Notes: generated by a model not told the origin, from the letters alone. A DNA stretch of 64,000 nt from Njordibacter sp028825405 (GCF_047730065.1 NZ_CP159829.1:1736001-1800000); one strand, 5' to 3'. Shown: positions 8,651 to 16,095, numbered from the stretch's first letter. Program-made: numbers and translations.

Positions 8651-9292
8651 ATGACGACCTCTATCATTGCAGGCGCTAGTGGCTTAGTTGGAACCAACAT
8701 TCTCCAGCAACTTTGCGCTCAAAAAAAGAAAGTCATTGTGTTAAGTCGAAGACCATTAACTAATCTACCCAGTCATGCCAGTGAGCTTATTATTGATTTT
8801 GATGGGTTGATTAAAGATGGCATACTACCAAAATGTGACCATGTATTTATTTGCCTTGGAACCACCATTAAAATAGCAGGTAGCCAAGAGCAGTTTCGAC
8901 AAGTTGATTTTGAATACTGCTTAGGCGTTGCTAAAAAAGCCAGTGCAGCAGGGGCGAAAACCATAAGCCTTATCTCATCAATAGGTGCAGATAGTTCTTC
9001 AAAAAACTTTTATCTAAAAACTAAAGGTGAGCTAGAAGAAGCCATTCAAAAACTCGGCTTTACATCAGTTAATATATTTCGGCCCAGTTTTCTAATCGGC
9101 AATGGCGGCAGACCAAGGACACTGTTAGAACATGTAGTCATGAAAATTGCAAAAATAATGGATGTATTTTTTATGGGCTCAGCAAGAAAATATAGGAGTG
9201 TGGATGCGGCATTGTTAGCTAAAACCATGATCTCTAAAAAACATGCCAAGCCAGGAATTAATTACTACTTTTTTGATGACCTTCTAACATAA
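8651..9292 (+). CDS. NAD(P)-binding SDR-like protein (TIP30/HTATIP2-like)
   Basis: 213-residue atypical short-chain dehydrogenase-like protein. The N-terminal nucleotide-binding motif is AGASGLVGTNI; further elements are FICLGTTIKIAGS (residues about 68-80), SLISSIGADSSS where SDRs carry the catalytic serine, and YLKTKGELEE matching the Tyr-x-x-x-Lys pair (YLKTK). IFRPSFLIGN follows, as in atypical SDRs of the HTATIP2 group. Substrate unknown. AAGGA five to six bases before the ATG supports the start. It stands alone; three 10-base tandem repeats follow it. Confidence 0.82.
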   Translation: MTTSIIAGASGLVGTNILQQLCAQKKKVIVLSRRPLTNLPSHASELIIDFDGLIKDGILPKCDHVFICLGTTIKIAGSQEQFRQVDFEYCLGVAKKASAAGAKTISLISSIGADSSSKNFYLKTKGELEEAIQKLGFTSVNIFRPSFLIGNGGRPRTLLEHVVMKIAKIMDVFFMGSARKYRSVDAALLAKTMISKKHAKPGINYYFFDDLLT

Positions 9293-9347
9293 AAAAATGC
9301 TAAATTGATTCATGGCTTTTATTTGGCTATCCATAAACACCAAAGAT

Positions 9348-9377
9348 CTTTAAGCAGCTTTAAGCACCTTTAAGCAC
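9348..9377. repeat. 10-bp tandem repeat, three copies
   Basis: CTTTAAGCAG then CTTTAAGCAC twice, head to tail, followed by a run of T, between the gene ending at 9292 and the one starting at 9428. One of several short intergenic tandem arrays in this window. Confidence 0.8.
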
Positions 9378-9427
9378 TTTTTTCATGAGATAAAAAGAGT
9401 GCCCAATTCACATAGAATAATACATTT

Positions 9428-10546
9428 ATGATCAAGAAAATCACATTGACCATAGTCACCCTTTTATTTCTTTTGAGCCTAGGGGGTTATATATTTTACC
9501 ATACCAGCGATCAATTTGGTGCGGACCTTGATCCTTCAAGCTTACAGCCTTACCAAGACTCCAAGCAATTCAACGGCACACTCTTTAGCAATACAATAGC
9601 ATGGCCGTCCAAAAAGAGAAGCTTTAGTAGAACGATGGGCTGGTTACAGGAAGTTTTGTTTAGTGACGCCCAAATGCGTCCTGACAAGCCCGTAGAAATA
9701 CTACCTGTGACCCCGAAAACTCTTCTTGAGCCGACTAAAGAAACTCGCATCGTTTGGTTTGGTCATTCCACCTTTCTCATGCAAGTGGGTCAAATGAACC
9801 TATTATTTGACCCTATGCTGACGAGTACCCCAGCACCCCACCCCATGCTGGCAGGCTCTCGGTATAGTGAAAAATTACCCATTAGCATTGAAGATTTGCC
9901 TGAAATCGATGCTGTCCTCGTGTCTCACGATCATTACGATCACTTGGACATGGTGTCCATCAAACAACTCGCGACTAAAGTGGGGCACTTTTATGTTCCT
10001 TTGGGCTTAGGACTGCATCTACAACAATGGGGCATTGCTACTGAGCGCATTACTGAATTAGATTGGTGGCAAACTGCTCAACTGGGAGCAAGTGAATTTA
10101 CCTTAACCCCTGCAGAGCATTTTTCAGGCCGCCGATTTGATACTCGCAATAAAACCTTGTGGGGCGGCTGGGTGGTTGAGAACCAGTCACAGCGTATCTT
10201 TTTTTCTGGTGATAGTGGCTATGGGCCTCACTTTAAAGAAGTTGGGCGTCGCTTTGGAGAGATCGACATCGCCTTTTTAGACACGGGGCAATACAACCGC
10301 CGTTGGGCTCGTGTGCACATGACACCAGAGCAAGGGGTACAAGCGGCTATTGATGCTAAGGCAAAAGTCATGATGCCTATGCACTGGGGAGCTTTTACAC
10401 TGTCTTTGCACGACTGGAATGAGCCTCCAGAGCGGGCCCTGGCAGAGGCTAAACGACTAGGGCAAGCCATTGTGGTGCCACAAATTGGTGAAATGTTGCA
10501 GCTTAATCAGCTCAAACAACCCAATGGATGGTGGCGTGACGATTAG
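9428..10546 (+). CDS. MBL-fold metallo-hydrolase, membrane-anchored (NAPE-PLD/RomA-like)
   Basis: 372-residue metallo-beta-lactamase-fold hydrolase of the L-ascorbate lactonase/NAPE-PLD-like group. An N-terminal hydrophobic segment (residues about 4-24) suggests an inner-membrane anchor or uncleaved signal. Metal ligands are visible: WFGHSTFLMQ around 110, the HxHxDH motif SHDHYDHLD (His167-His172), PAEHFSGR, FSGDSGYG and MPMHWGAF. The insert ARVHMTPEQGVQAA is typical of this subgroup. The physiological substrate is not known for bacterial members. It is followed by a strong hairpin (10633-10669) that can terminate it. Confidence 0.88.
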   Translation: MIKKITLTIVTLLFLLSLGGYIFYHTSDQFGADLDPSSLQPYQDSKQFNGTLFSNTIAWPSKKRSFSRTMGWLQEVLFSDAQMRPDKPVEILPVTPKTLLEPTKETRIVWFGHSTFLMQVGQMNLLFDPMLTSTPAPHPMLAGSRYSEKLPISIEDLPEIDAVLVSHDHYDHLDMVSIKQLATKVGHFYVPLGLGLHLQQWGIATERITELDWWQTAQLGASEFTLTPAEHFSGRRFDTRNKTLWGGWVVENQSQRIFFSGDSGYGPHFKEVGRRFGEIDIAFLDTGQYNRRWARVHMTPEQGVQAAIDAKAKVMMPMHWGAFTLSLHDWNEPPERALAEAKRLGQAIVVPQIGEMLQLNQLKQPNGWWRDD

Positions 10547-10632
10547 ATCGCAGGTCAGGACCCTTTTACCCAGTTACAAGGCTACGCAGTTCCAAAGCTT
10601 TCCAACAATAGTCCCACAAAAATTTGAACCAA

Positions 10633-10669
10633 AAAAAAAGACGCCCTACCCAGTAGACCGTCTTTTTTT
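10633..10669. terminator. Bidirectional intrinsic terminator
   Basis: An 11-base stem AAAAAAAGACG/CGTCTTTTTTT encloses a 15-base loop with an inner CTAC/GTAG pairing. A on one side and T on the other make it usable in both directions: for the metallo-hydrolase gene from the left and for tRNA-Val from the right. Confidence 0.85.
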
Positions 10670-10677
10670 AACAATAG

Positions 10678-10753
10678 TGGTGGGTGATGACGGGTTCGAA
10701 CCGCCGACCCTCTGCGTGTAAAGCAGATGCTCTCCCAACTGAGCTAATCACCC
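10678..10753 (-). tRNA. tRNA-Val (anticodon TAC)
   Basis: Complete 76-base cloverleaf including the encoded CCA (TGG at 10678-10680 on the plus strand). Acceptor stem GGGTGAT/ATCACCC, anticodon stem TCTGC/GCAGA with loop TTTACAC giving anticodon TAC, and T-arm GGTTCGAACCC. Another copy lies at 15879-15954. Confidence 0.97.
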
Positions 10754-10801
10754 ACATTCGTGATCCAACGCAGTGAAAACTGCCGCCAAATCAGATCGAA
10801 C

Positions 10802-10829
10802 ATTATAAGGTAATGGCATCTTAGGTCAA
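10802..10829 (-). promoter_or_regulatory. Sigma-70 promoter of tRNA-Val
   Basis: On the minus strand: -35 TTGACC (10829-10824), 16-base spacer, perfect -10 TATAAT (10807-10802). It lies about 50 bases upstream of the tRNA 5' end. Confidence 0.75.
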
Positions 10830-10866
10830 TGATTAAATAGTGTTAATATTTCACCGTCTGTAAGGG

Positions 10867-10895
10867 CTGATAATTCCCTCATGGCAGGCTATAAT
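10867..10895 (+). promoter_or_regulatory. Candidate promoter of fabV
   Basis: Perfect -10 TATAAT at 10890-10895 with a weak -35 CTGATA at 10867-10872, spacer 17. It ends about 54 bases before the fabV ATG. Confidence 0.55.
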
Positions 10896-10948
10896 ATTGC
10901 CAGTTTACAACTTAGGCCTTCGTGCCCCCAATCATTAGGATTTTTTCC

Positions 10949-12145
10949 ATGGTCATTAAACCTCGCGTTCGCGGCTTTATGTGCATTACCTCCCACCCTA
11001 TAGGCTGCGAAGCCAACGTGCAAAGCCAGATCGATTATGTCACCCAACAGGGGACTATAGAGGACGGCCCTAAAAAGGTACTCGTCATTGGCGCATCAAC
11101 GGGCTACGGCTTAGCCTCTCGTATAACTGCAGCCTTTGCGAGTCAGGCAGATACTTTGGGTTTGTTCTTTGAAAAAGAAGGTACCGAAAAAAAGCCTGGC
11201 ACCGCGGGTTGGTATAACTCTGCAGCCTTTCATAAAGCCGCAGAAGCCAAAGGCCTATACGCTAAAAGTATTAATGGTGATGCATTTTCTGATGCCTTAA
11301 AACAAACCACCATAGATACCATTAAGGCAGACTTAGGCCAGATTGACTTAGTGGTTTATAGCCTTGCCTCACCTCGCCGCCAACATCCTAAAACGGGTGA
11401 AGTGCATATGTCTACGTTAAAGCCCATTGGTAAAGATGTGATTCAACAAGGGGTAGATACTGATAAAGGCATCATTAAGGAATTTGCCATAGAGGCAGCT
11501 AATCAAGATGAAATTGATAATACCGTGGCTGTTATGGGTGGCGAAGATTGGCAAATGTGGATTAGCGCGCTTAGTGATGCGGGGGTCTTGGCCAATGGCT
11601 GTAAAACCACAGCCTTTACCTATGTGGGCGAGCAAATAACCCGAGACATATATTGGGACGGCACCATTGGTCAAGCTAAAAAAGACTTGGATCTAAAGGT
11701 GGTGGGTATTCGTAAGCAAATGCAAGCCATTCAGGGCGATGCTCGTGTATCTGTCCTTAAAGCTGTCGTGACTCAAGCCAGTGCGGCGATCCCAGTCATG
11801 CCCCTCTACTTAGGTTTGTTATTCAAGGTTATGAAAGCAGAAGGCACCCACGAAGGCTGCATTGAACAAATAGACTTATTGTTTCGGGAAAGTTTGTATG
11901 GCACTCAACCTTACCAAGATGATGAAGGCCGTTTGCGCGCTGATTACAAGGAAATTGAACCCCATGTACAAGCTGAAGTGGAAACGCTTTGGTCTAAAAT
12001 CACAGATGAAAATTTATTTGAAGTGAGTGATATGGCCGGTTACAAAGAAGAGTTTTTACGTCTATTTGGGTTTGGTATAGAGGGTGTAGACTATGAGGCA
12101 GACGTTAACCCTGAGGTTAACATCACTCACCTTATCAGCGCATAA
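10949..12145 (+). CDS. fabV: Enoyl-[acyl-carrier-protein] reductase FabV
   Basis: NADH-dependent trans-2-enoyl-ACP/CoA reductase for the last step of the fatty acid elongation cycle. The ATG at 10949 follows TAGGA by eight bases and gives 398 residues, the family's length. The N-terminal MVIKPRVRGFMCITSHPIGC is characteristic; the dinucleotide site is GASTGYGLASR (48-58). The active-site Tyr-x8-Lys is Tyr235 to Lys244, with Lys245, in YWDGTIGQAKK, the same positions as I recall for characterised FabV. FabV enzymes tolerate triclosan, as known for the family. The gene is alone, with a candidate promoter just upstream, and converges on msrP. Confidence 0.97.
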   Translation: MVIKPRVRGFMCITSHPIGCEANVQSQIDYVTQQGTIEDGPKKVLVIGASTGYGLASRITAAFASQADTLGLFFEKEGTEKKPGTAGWYNSAAFHKAAEAKGLYAKSINGDAFSDALKQTTIDTIKADLGQIDLVVYSLASPRRQHPKTGEVHMSTLKPIGKDVIQQGVDTDKGIIKEFAIEAANQDEIDNTVAVMGGEDWQMWISALSDAGVLANGCKTTAFTYVGEQITRDIYWDGTIGQAKKDLDLKVVGIRKQMQAIQGDARVSVLKAVVTQASAAIPVMPLYLGLLFKVMKAEGTHEGCIEQIDLLFRESLYGTQPYQDDEGRLRADYKEIEPHVQAEVETLWSKITDENLFEVSDMAGYKEEFLRLFGFGIEGVDYEADVNPEVNITHLISA

Positions 12146-12199
12146 CTGCACTTTATAAGCCCGTTATCAGCAACCCTATAATTAGGCCTGAGATGATAC

Positions 12200-12228
12200 C
12201 TATGATGAGGCCTAAAGCCTCATCATAG
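12200..12228. terminator. Strong hairpin between convergent fabV and msrP
   Basis: Perfect 12-base stem CTATGATGAGGC/GCCTCATCATAG with loop CTAAA, 55 bases after fabV and 59 after the msrP stop. It lacks a good T tract on either side, so it is either a bidirectional terminator of modest efficiency or a 3'-end stabilising hairpin. Confidence 0.6.
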
Positions 12229-12286
12229 GGGCAAAGCCAAAGGGCTAACCTAAGCTCGCGTTTTTCTATGTAAGCGGTTCAAGCGT

Positions 12287-13183
12287 TTAATAAAAATACT
12301 TACGATCTTCTAAAGCCCCGTATAAATGTGCAACCTCTTCGGCATAACCATTGTAGACTTGCGTGCGTTGGCGGCCAAAGCCACCAATAACACGTTCTGT
12401 TTTTTGAGACCAACGAGGGTGGTTATGGTGGGGGCTGACATTGGCATAAAAGCCATACTCTCTCGAGTTTTGCTGCCACCAAGTGGTTTCTGGCATCGTC
12501 TCAACTAATTCAATACGCAAAATAGATTTGGCATATTTAAAACCATACTTCCAAGGTAACACCAAACGAATCGGCGCTCCCGTTTGCTGTTCTAGCGGCT
12601 GATCGTAGATACCTGTGGCCAGTAAGGCTAATGGATTCATGGCCTCAGCAATGGTTAACCCTTCAGTATAAGGGCCACCAGCCCAGTTTGCATTAGGCAT
12701 TTGGGTTGCGTCATTAACAGTCACAAAGCGCACATACTTGGCTCGACTATTGGGTTGCGCCGCCGCTATGACCTTGTGCAGGGGTATGCCGTTCCAGGGA
12801 ATTACCATCGACCATGCTTCAACGCATCTAAAGCGGTGCACATGGGATTCTATGGCGAACTCGCCATACATATCAGCTAAATCATAGACACCCTTCTTAT
12901 CGGCCCCTGTGCCTGTTATTTCGACTGACCAAGGTGAGGTAATTAAGGTTTTTTCGGCTTCAGACGGGTCACTTTTGTCAAACCCAAATTCGTAGTAGTT
13001 GTTATAACTATTAATGGTTTTTAAAGGCGTGGGTTCAAGCAGTCCAGTGGCATTGGAGTCTGCCGCTAGCAGGGGGCCATTGCACGCCATTGCTGCCATA
13101 GCAGACAAGCCTGCCCCAATGATCTTGCGACGGTTGCGAAAATCTTTTTCAGAAGTAATGCTAGAGGTCTGGATAGGTATCAT
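12287..13183 (-). CDS. msrP: Periplasmic methionine sulfoxide reductase, molybdopterin subunit
   Basis: MsrP (YedY) family molybdoenzyme repairing oxidised methionine in periplasmic proteins, 298 residues. A twin-arginine signal is visible (FRNRRKIIGAGLSAMAAMA). The molybdenum-ligating cysteine is Cys120 in HVHRFRCVEAWSMVIPW. Further family motifs: WAGGPYTEGL, QQTGAPIRLVLPWKYGFK, and WWQQNSREYGFYANVSP. The ATG at 13183 has AAGG seven bases upstream. The haem membrane partner MsrQ, normally the next gene, is absent: downstream is the convergent fabV. MsrQ could be encoded elsewhere. Confidence 0.95.
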   Translation of the reverse strand: MIPIQTSSITSEKDFRNRRKIIGAGLSAMAAMACNGPLLAADSNATGLLEPTPLKTINSYNNYYEFGFDKSDPSEAEKTLITSPWSVEITGTGADKKGVYDLADMYGEFAIESHVHRFRCVEAWSMVIPWNGIPLHKVIAAAQPNSRAKYVRFVTVNDATQMPNANWAGGPYTEGLTIAEAMNPLALLATGIYDQPLEQQTGAPIRLVLPWKYGFKYAKSILRIELVETMPETTWWQQNSREYGFYANVSPHHNHPRWSQKTERVIGGFGRQRTQVYNGYAEEVAHLYGALEDRKYFY

Positions 13184-13424
13184 TTTTCAGCCTTGTTAGC
13201 GAAATATAGCTAAGTTAATGGTTATACGTCTGCGCTAGAACCATAGATTCAAACTTTTGTTCTTAATATTAATCCTTCAATAATAAATCGCGTATATTGT
13301 GATCAGGAAAAATTTTATTACGGAGGCAAGTCATTAAAGTAAGAATAGAATGGATGAGGTAAGTTAACCCAAATACACCGCTGAATGCTAGGGCATGGTT
13401 GGCAATAACACTTTATTTAAGGCA

Positions 13425-13448
13425 TAAAAAAACCGCACATGGGCGGCT
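13425..13448 (-). terminator. Intrinsic terminator, apparently the original one of the tRNA-Asp operon
   Basis: On the minus strand a GC stem CCGC/GCGG (13446-13443 with 13436-13433, extendable by two pairs) with loop CCATGT is followed by seven T (13431-13425). It lies about 25 bases beyond the tRNA-Asp 3' fragment at 13473 and in the tRNA operon's direction, as expected if an insertion separated the tRNA from its terminator. Confidence 0.75.
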
Positions 13449-13472
13449 ATTGTTTTCTGGGAGTTATGGAAA

Positions 13473-13493
13473 TGGCGGAACGGACGGGACTCG
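13473..13493. repeat. Attachment-site copy: 21-base tRNA-Asp 3' fragment
   Basis: Identical to 15773-15793 and 16019-16039; the match stops at base 22 (T here, A in the tRNA genes). It includes the encoded CCA. It is the distal attachment site of the element. Confidence 0.85.
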
Positions 13494-13632
13494 TTAGCGT
13501 TAGCTAAGGTATATCTCCATATATATCAACAACTTAGTTGATTTATTAGCCCGTTCTCGGTGCCATTATAGTGCAATTAAAAGCAATGTAAAGCAATGTA
13601 AAGCAATAACTTACAATAAAGTGCAATTAGAT

Positions 13633-13681
13633 ACTGCGTAGGAAAGTGCGTAGGTTTTACCTGCGCACTAACCTACGCACT
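13633..13681. repeat. Left arm-type repeats of the element
   Basis: Four related motifs: ACTGCGTAGG (13633-13642), AGTGCGTAGG (13645-13654), and in inverted orientation ACCTGCGCACT (13659-13669) and ACCTACGCACT (13671-13681). The first 20 bases (13633-13652) recur exactly at 15702-15721. Such arrays are typical of integrase arm-binding sites. A separate 10-base tandem (AAGCAATGTA twice plus a variant) precedes them at 13581-13610. Confidence 0.7.
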
Positions 13682-14291
13682 AGAATGAAAAAAACCATCC
13701 TTGGTCATGTGAATACGACCTACTCTCTTCCGAAAGTAAAGTCCTCTAGCAACCACCTTTGACTCCCCAAAATCAAGCTTTAGGAGCTACACTTACCCAT
13801 TCGACACCCTTTCTAACATCAATTAAGCAGCTTACAGCCATATTGTAAGCTGCGTTCGTCCATCCAGCGCTAAAACCCTAGTACCCATTATTAGCTCTGC
13901 TTAGAAATTGCTGCAAGGCTACAAATCAGAAATATTTCTATATCTAAAACGTTATAGCTGAAGTAGTGTTTATGTCACTTATTGCTGATGCGTTATGAAA
14001 TCGATGATTTAGAAGAAGGATAACTGTTTATTAAAATAAATTAACTGGTAAAGTCGGGAGGATATATTTATTTTTGCATGGTGGAATAAATTCAGAAGGA
14101 CTATTCCAGATGAGGATTATGGCAAAGTATGCTGCCCAAGGATTGTCAAAATCATACCGTTACTACCTAAAGAGATGACTTGCTACGACGGGTTGTTTTT
14201 TGGAACTTAGACATAATAATGGTTCTGTAAATAACCAACTAAGTCAAGGTATTGGAAGAATCTTATACTGTTTATAATAGCTTTTCAACGA
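13682..14291. other. Non-coding or degraded part of the element
   Basis: No gene can be supported. It holds a 10-base perfect stem GCAGCTTACA/TGTAAGCTGC with a seven-base loop at 13827-13853. On the plus strand a 52-codon frame without an ATG (14052-14207, reading FAWWNKFRRTIPDEDYG) looks protein-like and is followed by several stops. On the minus strand a 27-codon frame (13756-13673, GTG after GGGGAG) reads GLYFRKRVGRIHMTKDGFF. These may be gene remnants. Confidence 0.4.
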
Positions 14292-14405
14292 ATGACACGC
14301 AATTCGTGGTGCGATGTGATGGGCGAAGAACTAGATGATCGGTTTGCGATCAGCGAGACCACGTATGATTATGAGCAAGAAAAATTAGAAGAGGAGGCAA
14401 CTTAA
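14292..14405 (+). CDS. Possible small protein coupled to the serine hydrolase
   Basis: A 37-codon frame starting ATG at 14292 and ending in TAA that shares its last base with the ATG of the serine hydrolase (TAATG), a typical coupling arrangement. It is acidic (EELDDRFAISETTYDYEQEK) and its last codons carry the GAGGAGG ribosome-binding site of the next gene. The frame is open upstream to 14235 without another ATG, so it may instead be the tail of a decayed gene. No homology recognised. Confidence 0.3.
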   Translation: MTRNSWCDVMGEELDDRFAISETTYDYEQEKLEEEAT

Positions 14406-15631
14406 TGAATAATAAGATATTAACTCTCACTATGCTAGGAATTGTGCTTAGCTCTGCAGCTCATGCTCACCATAGAACTTCTGTTTATGATAAGACTACC
14501 GAAGAACCTGACTTCTATGGTGGAGGTGTTGATCTAAGTTATAAAGTTATTGGATCAAAAAAATTTTATAACTTTCAATTAGATTTAAGAAAAGACGAGG
14601 CTGTTACAAAAGACATCGAAAACACCAAAACAACAGGGTTAAGAAGTTATCTGTTGTATGAAGATGGTAAAATTGTGATAGATGAATCTATTGAATTTCC
14701 TTACTTCATTAAAAGTAATGGTAACCGACTGCCGTCGCATTCAATGGGTAAAAGTTTAGTTTCATACGTCACTGGTCATGCAATCTGTGAAGGGTATATT
14801 GATAGTGTAGATGTTAAATTAGATGATTGGCCCACTATAAAAAACACGTTATATGAAGGGCAATCATTAATTGATCTTTTGAATATGACAGCAGGCGATC
14901 AAAACTATACTGGCCACAGATTATATGAATCAGATAATCGTATAAAGATAAATGGGATTAAACAAAACGTCAATACCATTCCATTAAAACAAGTAATGGC
15001 TTCAAATGAAATGCAGAATTCCACTAGGGCTAGACCAATTTATAATTATAATGCTCTAACAACTAATACCATTATGAACTATGTAATTTATAAAACAGGC
15101 GATGATTGGGAGCCATTATTGCACAAGGTCTTTACCCAACACGTTAAGGTTAAAGAAGAGGTTCACTTTCTTAAGATTCCAGATAAGTCTCTAATACGAT
15201 CTAACCTACCAAACACTGGTGTTGGTACTAAAGAACTAGGAAGATATAGTTTTTATGCCACAAGGTATGATTACCTAAGAATAGCAAAGACTATGATGGA
15301 TGACTGGAATAATGACACTTGTGCCGGTAAGTATCTAAAGGCAATGTATGAACAAAGAATTGACAAAGACCATAAGAATAAAGATCGTGGCTGGGCAAGA
15401 GATAATGCTTCTCGAACACACTATACAAAATCATATGGTGGACAGTTTCACTTTGATTTGATTGGGTTGCCCAATCAGGGTCGCGACAGAAAAATCTTAA
15501 CTATGAGTGGGTTTGCAGGTCAAAATATACATATTGACTTTGACTCTGAAAGAATAATAGTAATCAACACGTCAGATAATCATATCAATTGGCGTGGACA
15601 TGCCCACAAACATTTAAGGAAAAGCAAATGA
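14405..15631 (+). CDS. Exported serine hydrolase, beta-lactamase/6-aminohexanoate hydrolase fold
   Basis: 408-residue cargo gene of the tRNA-Asp element. Signal peptide MNNKILTLTMLGIVLSSAAH with cleavage near AHAHH predicts export. The SxxK nucleophile motif of the penicillin-binding/beta-lactamase-like family is at Ser113-Met-Gly-Lys116 in PSHSMGKSLVSYV. The second motif region is IYNYNALTTNTI (about 212-223), with Tyr215 the likely catalytic tyrosine; it is not a canonical YxN. A glycine-rich third region reads SYGGQFHF and later SGFAGQNIHIDF. The function is unknown; family members cleave amides or esters. GAGGAGG precedes the start. Codon use looks more AT-rich than in neighbouring genes, consistent with acquisition. 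Confidence 0.82.
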   Translation: MNNKILTLTMLGIVLSSAAHAHHRTSVYDKTTEEPDFYGGGVDLSYKVIGSKKFYNFQLDLRKDEAVTKDIENTKTTGLRSYLLYEDGKIVIDESIEFPYFIKSNGNRLPSHSMGKSLVSYVTGHAICEGYIDSVDVKLDDWPTIKNTLYEGQSLIDLLNMTAGDQNYTGHRLYESDNRIKINGIKQNVNTIPLKQVMASNEMQNSTRARPIYNYNALTTNTIMNYVIYKTGDDWEPLLHKVFTQHVKVKEEVHFLKIPDKSLIRSNLPNTGVGTKELGRYSFYATRYDYLRIAKTMMDDWNNDTCAGKYLKAMYEQRIDKDHKNKDRGWARDNASRTHYTKSYGGQFHFDLIGLPNQGRDRKILTMSGFAGQNIHIDFDSERIIVINTSDNHINWRGHAHKHLRKSK

Positions 15632-15701
15632 TATTTTACTCAGACCAATTTTTATAAGGAAACCAGGAAAGCGGAGTGTTCAGAAAGCCAGATTCCTACT
15701 C

Positions 15702-15723
15702 ACTGCGTAGGAAAGTGCGTACT
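15702..15723. repeat. Right arm-type repeats of the element
   Basis: Exact second copy of the 20-base sequence at 13633-13652 (ACTGCGTAGGAAAGTGCGTA), about 50 bases inside the tRNA-Asp junction. It contains two TGCGTA motifs in direct order. Confidence 0.7.
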
Positions 15724-15772
15724 AGACATTGTTACCAGTGTTATGTCACTGATATATAAGGAGAATAAAAAG

Positions 15773-15849
15773 TGGCGGAACGGACGGGACTCGAACCCGC
15801 GACCCCCGGCGTGACAGGCCGGTATTCTAACCAGCTGAACTACCGCTCC
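15773..15849 (-). tRNA. tRNA-Asp (anticodon GTC), carries the element's attachment site
   Basis: 77 bases with encoded CCA. Acceptor GGAGCGG/CCGTTCC, anticodon arm GCCTGTCACGC giving GTC, T-arm GGGTTCGAGTCCC. It is the last gene of the Asp-Val-Asp operon, and its 3' 21 bases are duplicated at 13473-13493. Confidence 0.97.
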
Positions 15850-15878
15850 GCATTATATTACTTCTCCCAACGTACACT

Positions 15879-15954
15879 TGGTGGGTGATGACGGGTTCGA
15901 ACCGCCGACCCTCTGCGTGTAAAGCAGATGCTCTCCCAACTGAGCTAATCACCC
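15879..15954 (-). tRNA. tRNA-Val (anticodon TAC)
   Basis: 76 bases with encoded CCA and identical in sequence to the copy at 10678-10753. Middle gene of the tRNA operon. Confidence 0.97.
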
Positions 15955-16018
15955 AACGTACTAAGTGCTATTTATTTTCTATTTTAAGCCAAGTTCAAGG
16001 GTGGCTTAAGAAAATAAA

Positions 16019-16095
16019 TGGCGGAACGGACGGGACTCGAACCCGCGACCCCCGGCGTGACAGGCCGGTATTCTAACCAGCTGAACTACCGCTCC
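16019..16095 (-). tRNA. tRNA-Asp (anticodon GTC)
   Basis: 77 bases with encoded CCA, same sequence as the copy at 15773-15849. It is the first gene of the tRNA operon, about 50 bases downstream of the promoter. It holds an unoccupied copy of the attachment sequence. Confidence 0.97.

Larger units (their letters stand above)
13473..15793. mobile_element. 2.3-kb non-autonomous element integrated in the 3' end of tRNA-Asp
   Basis: The tRNA-Asp gene at 15773-15849 is intact. The last 21 bases of the gene (beginning TGGCGGAACGG on the plus strand) recur exactly at 13473-13493, 2300 bases away and downstream in the direction of tRNA transcription. This is the classic footprint of site-specific integration into a tRNA 3' end. 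Short repeats of TGCGTAG type sit inside both ends (13633-13681 and 15702-15723), like integrase arm sites. The cargo is a serine hydrolase gene with a small frame in front. No integrase was found, so it is a remnant or an element moved in trans. Confidence 0.8.
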
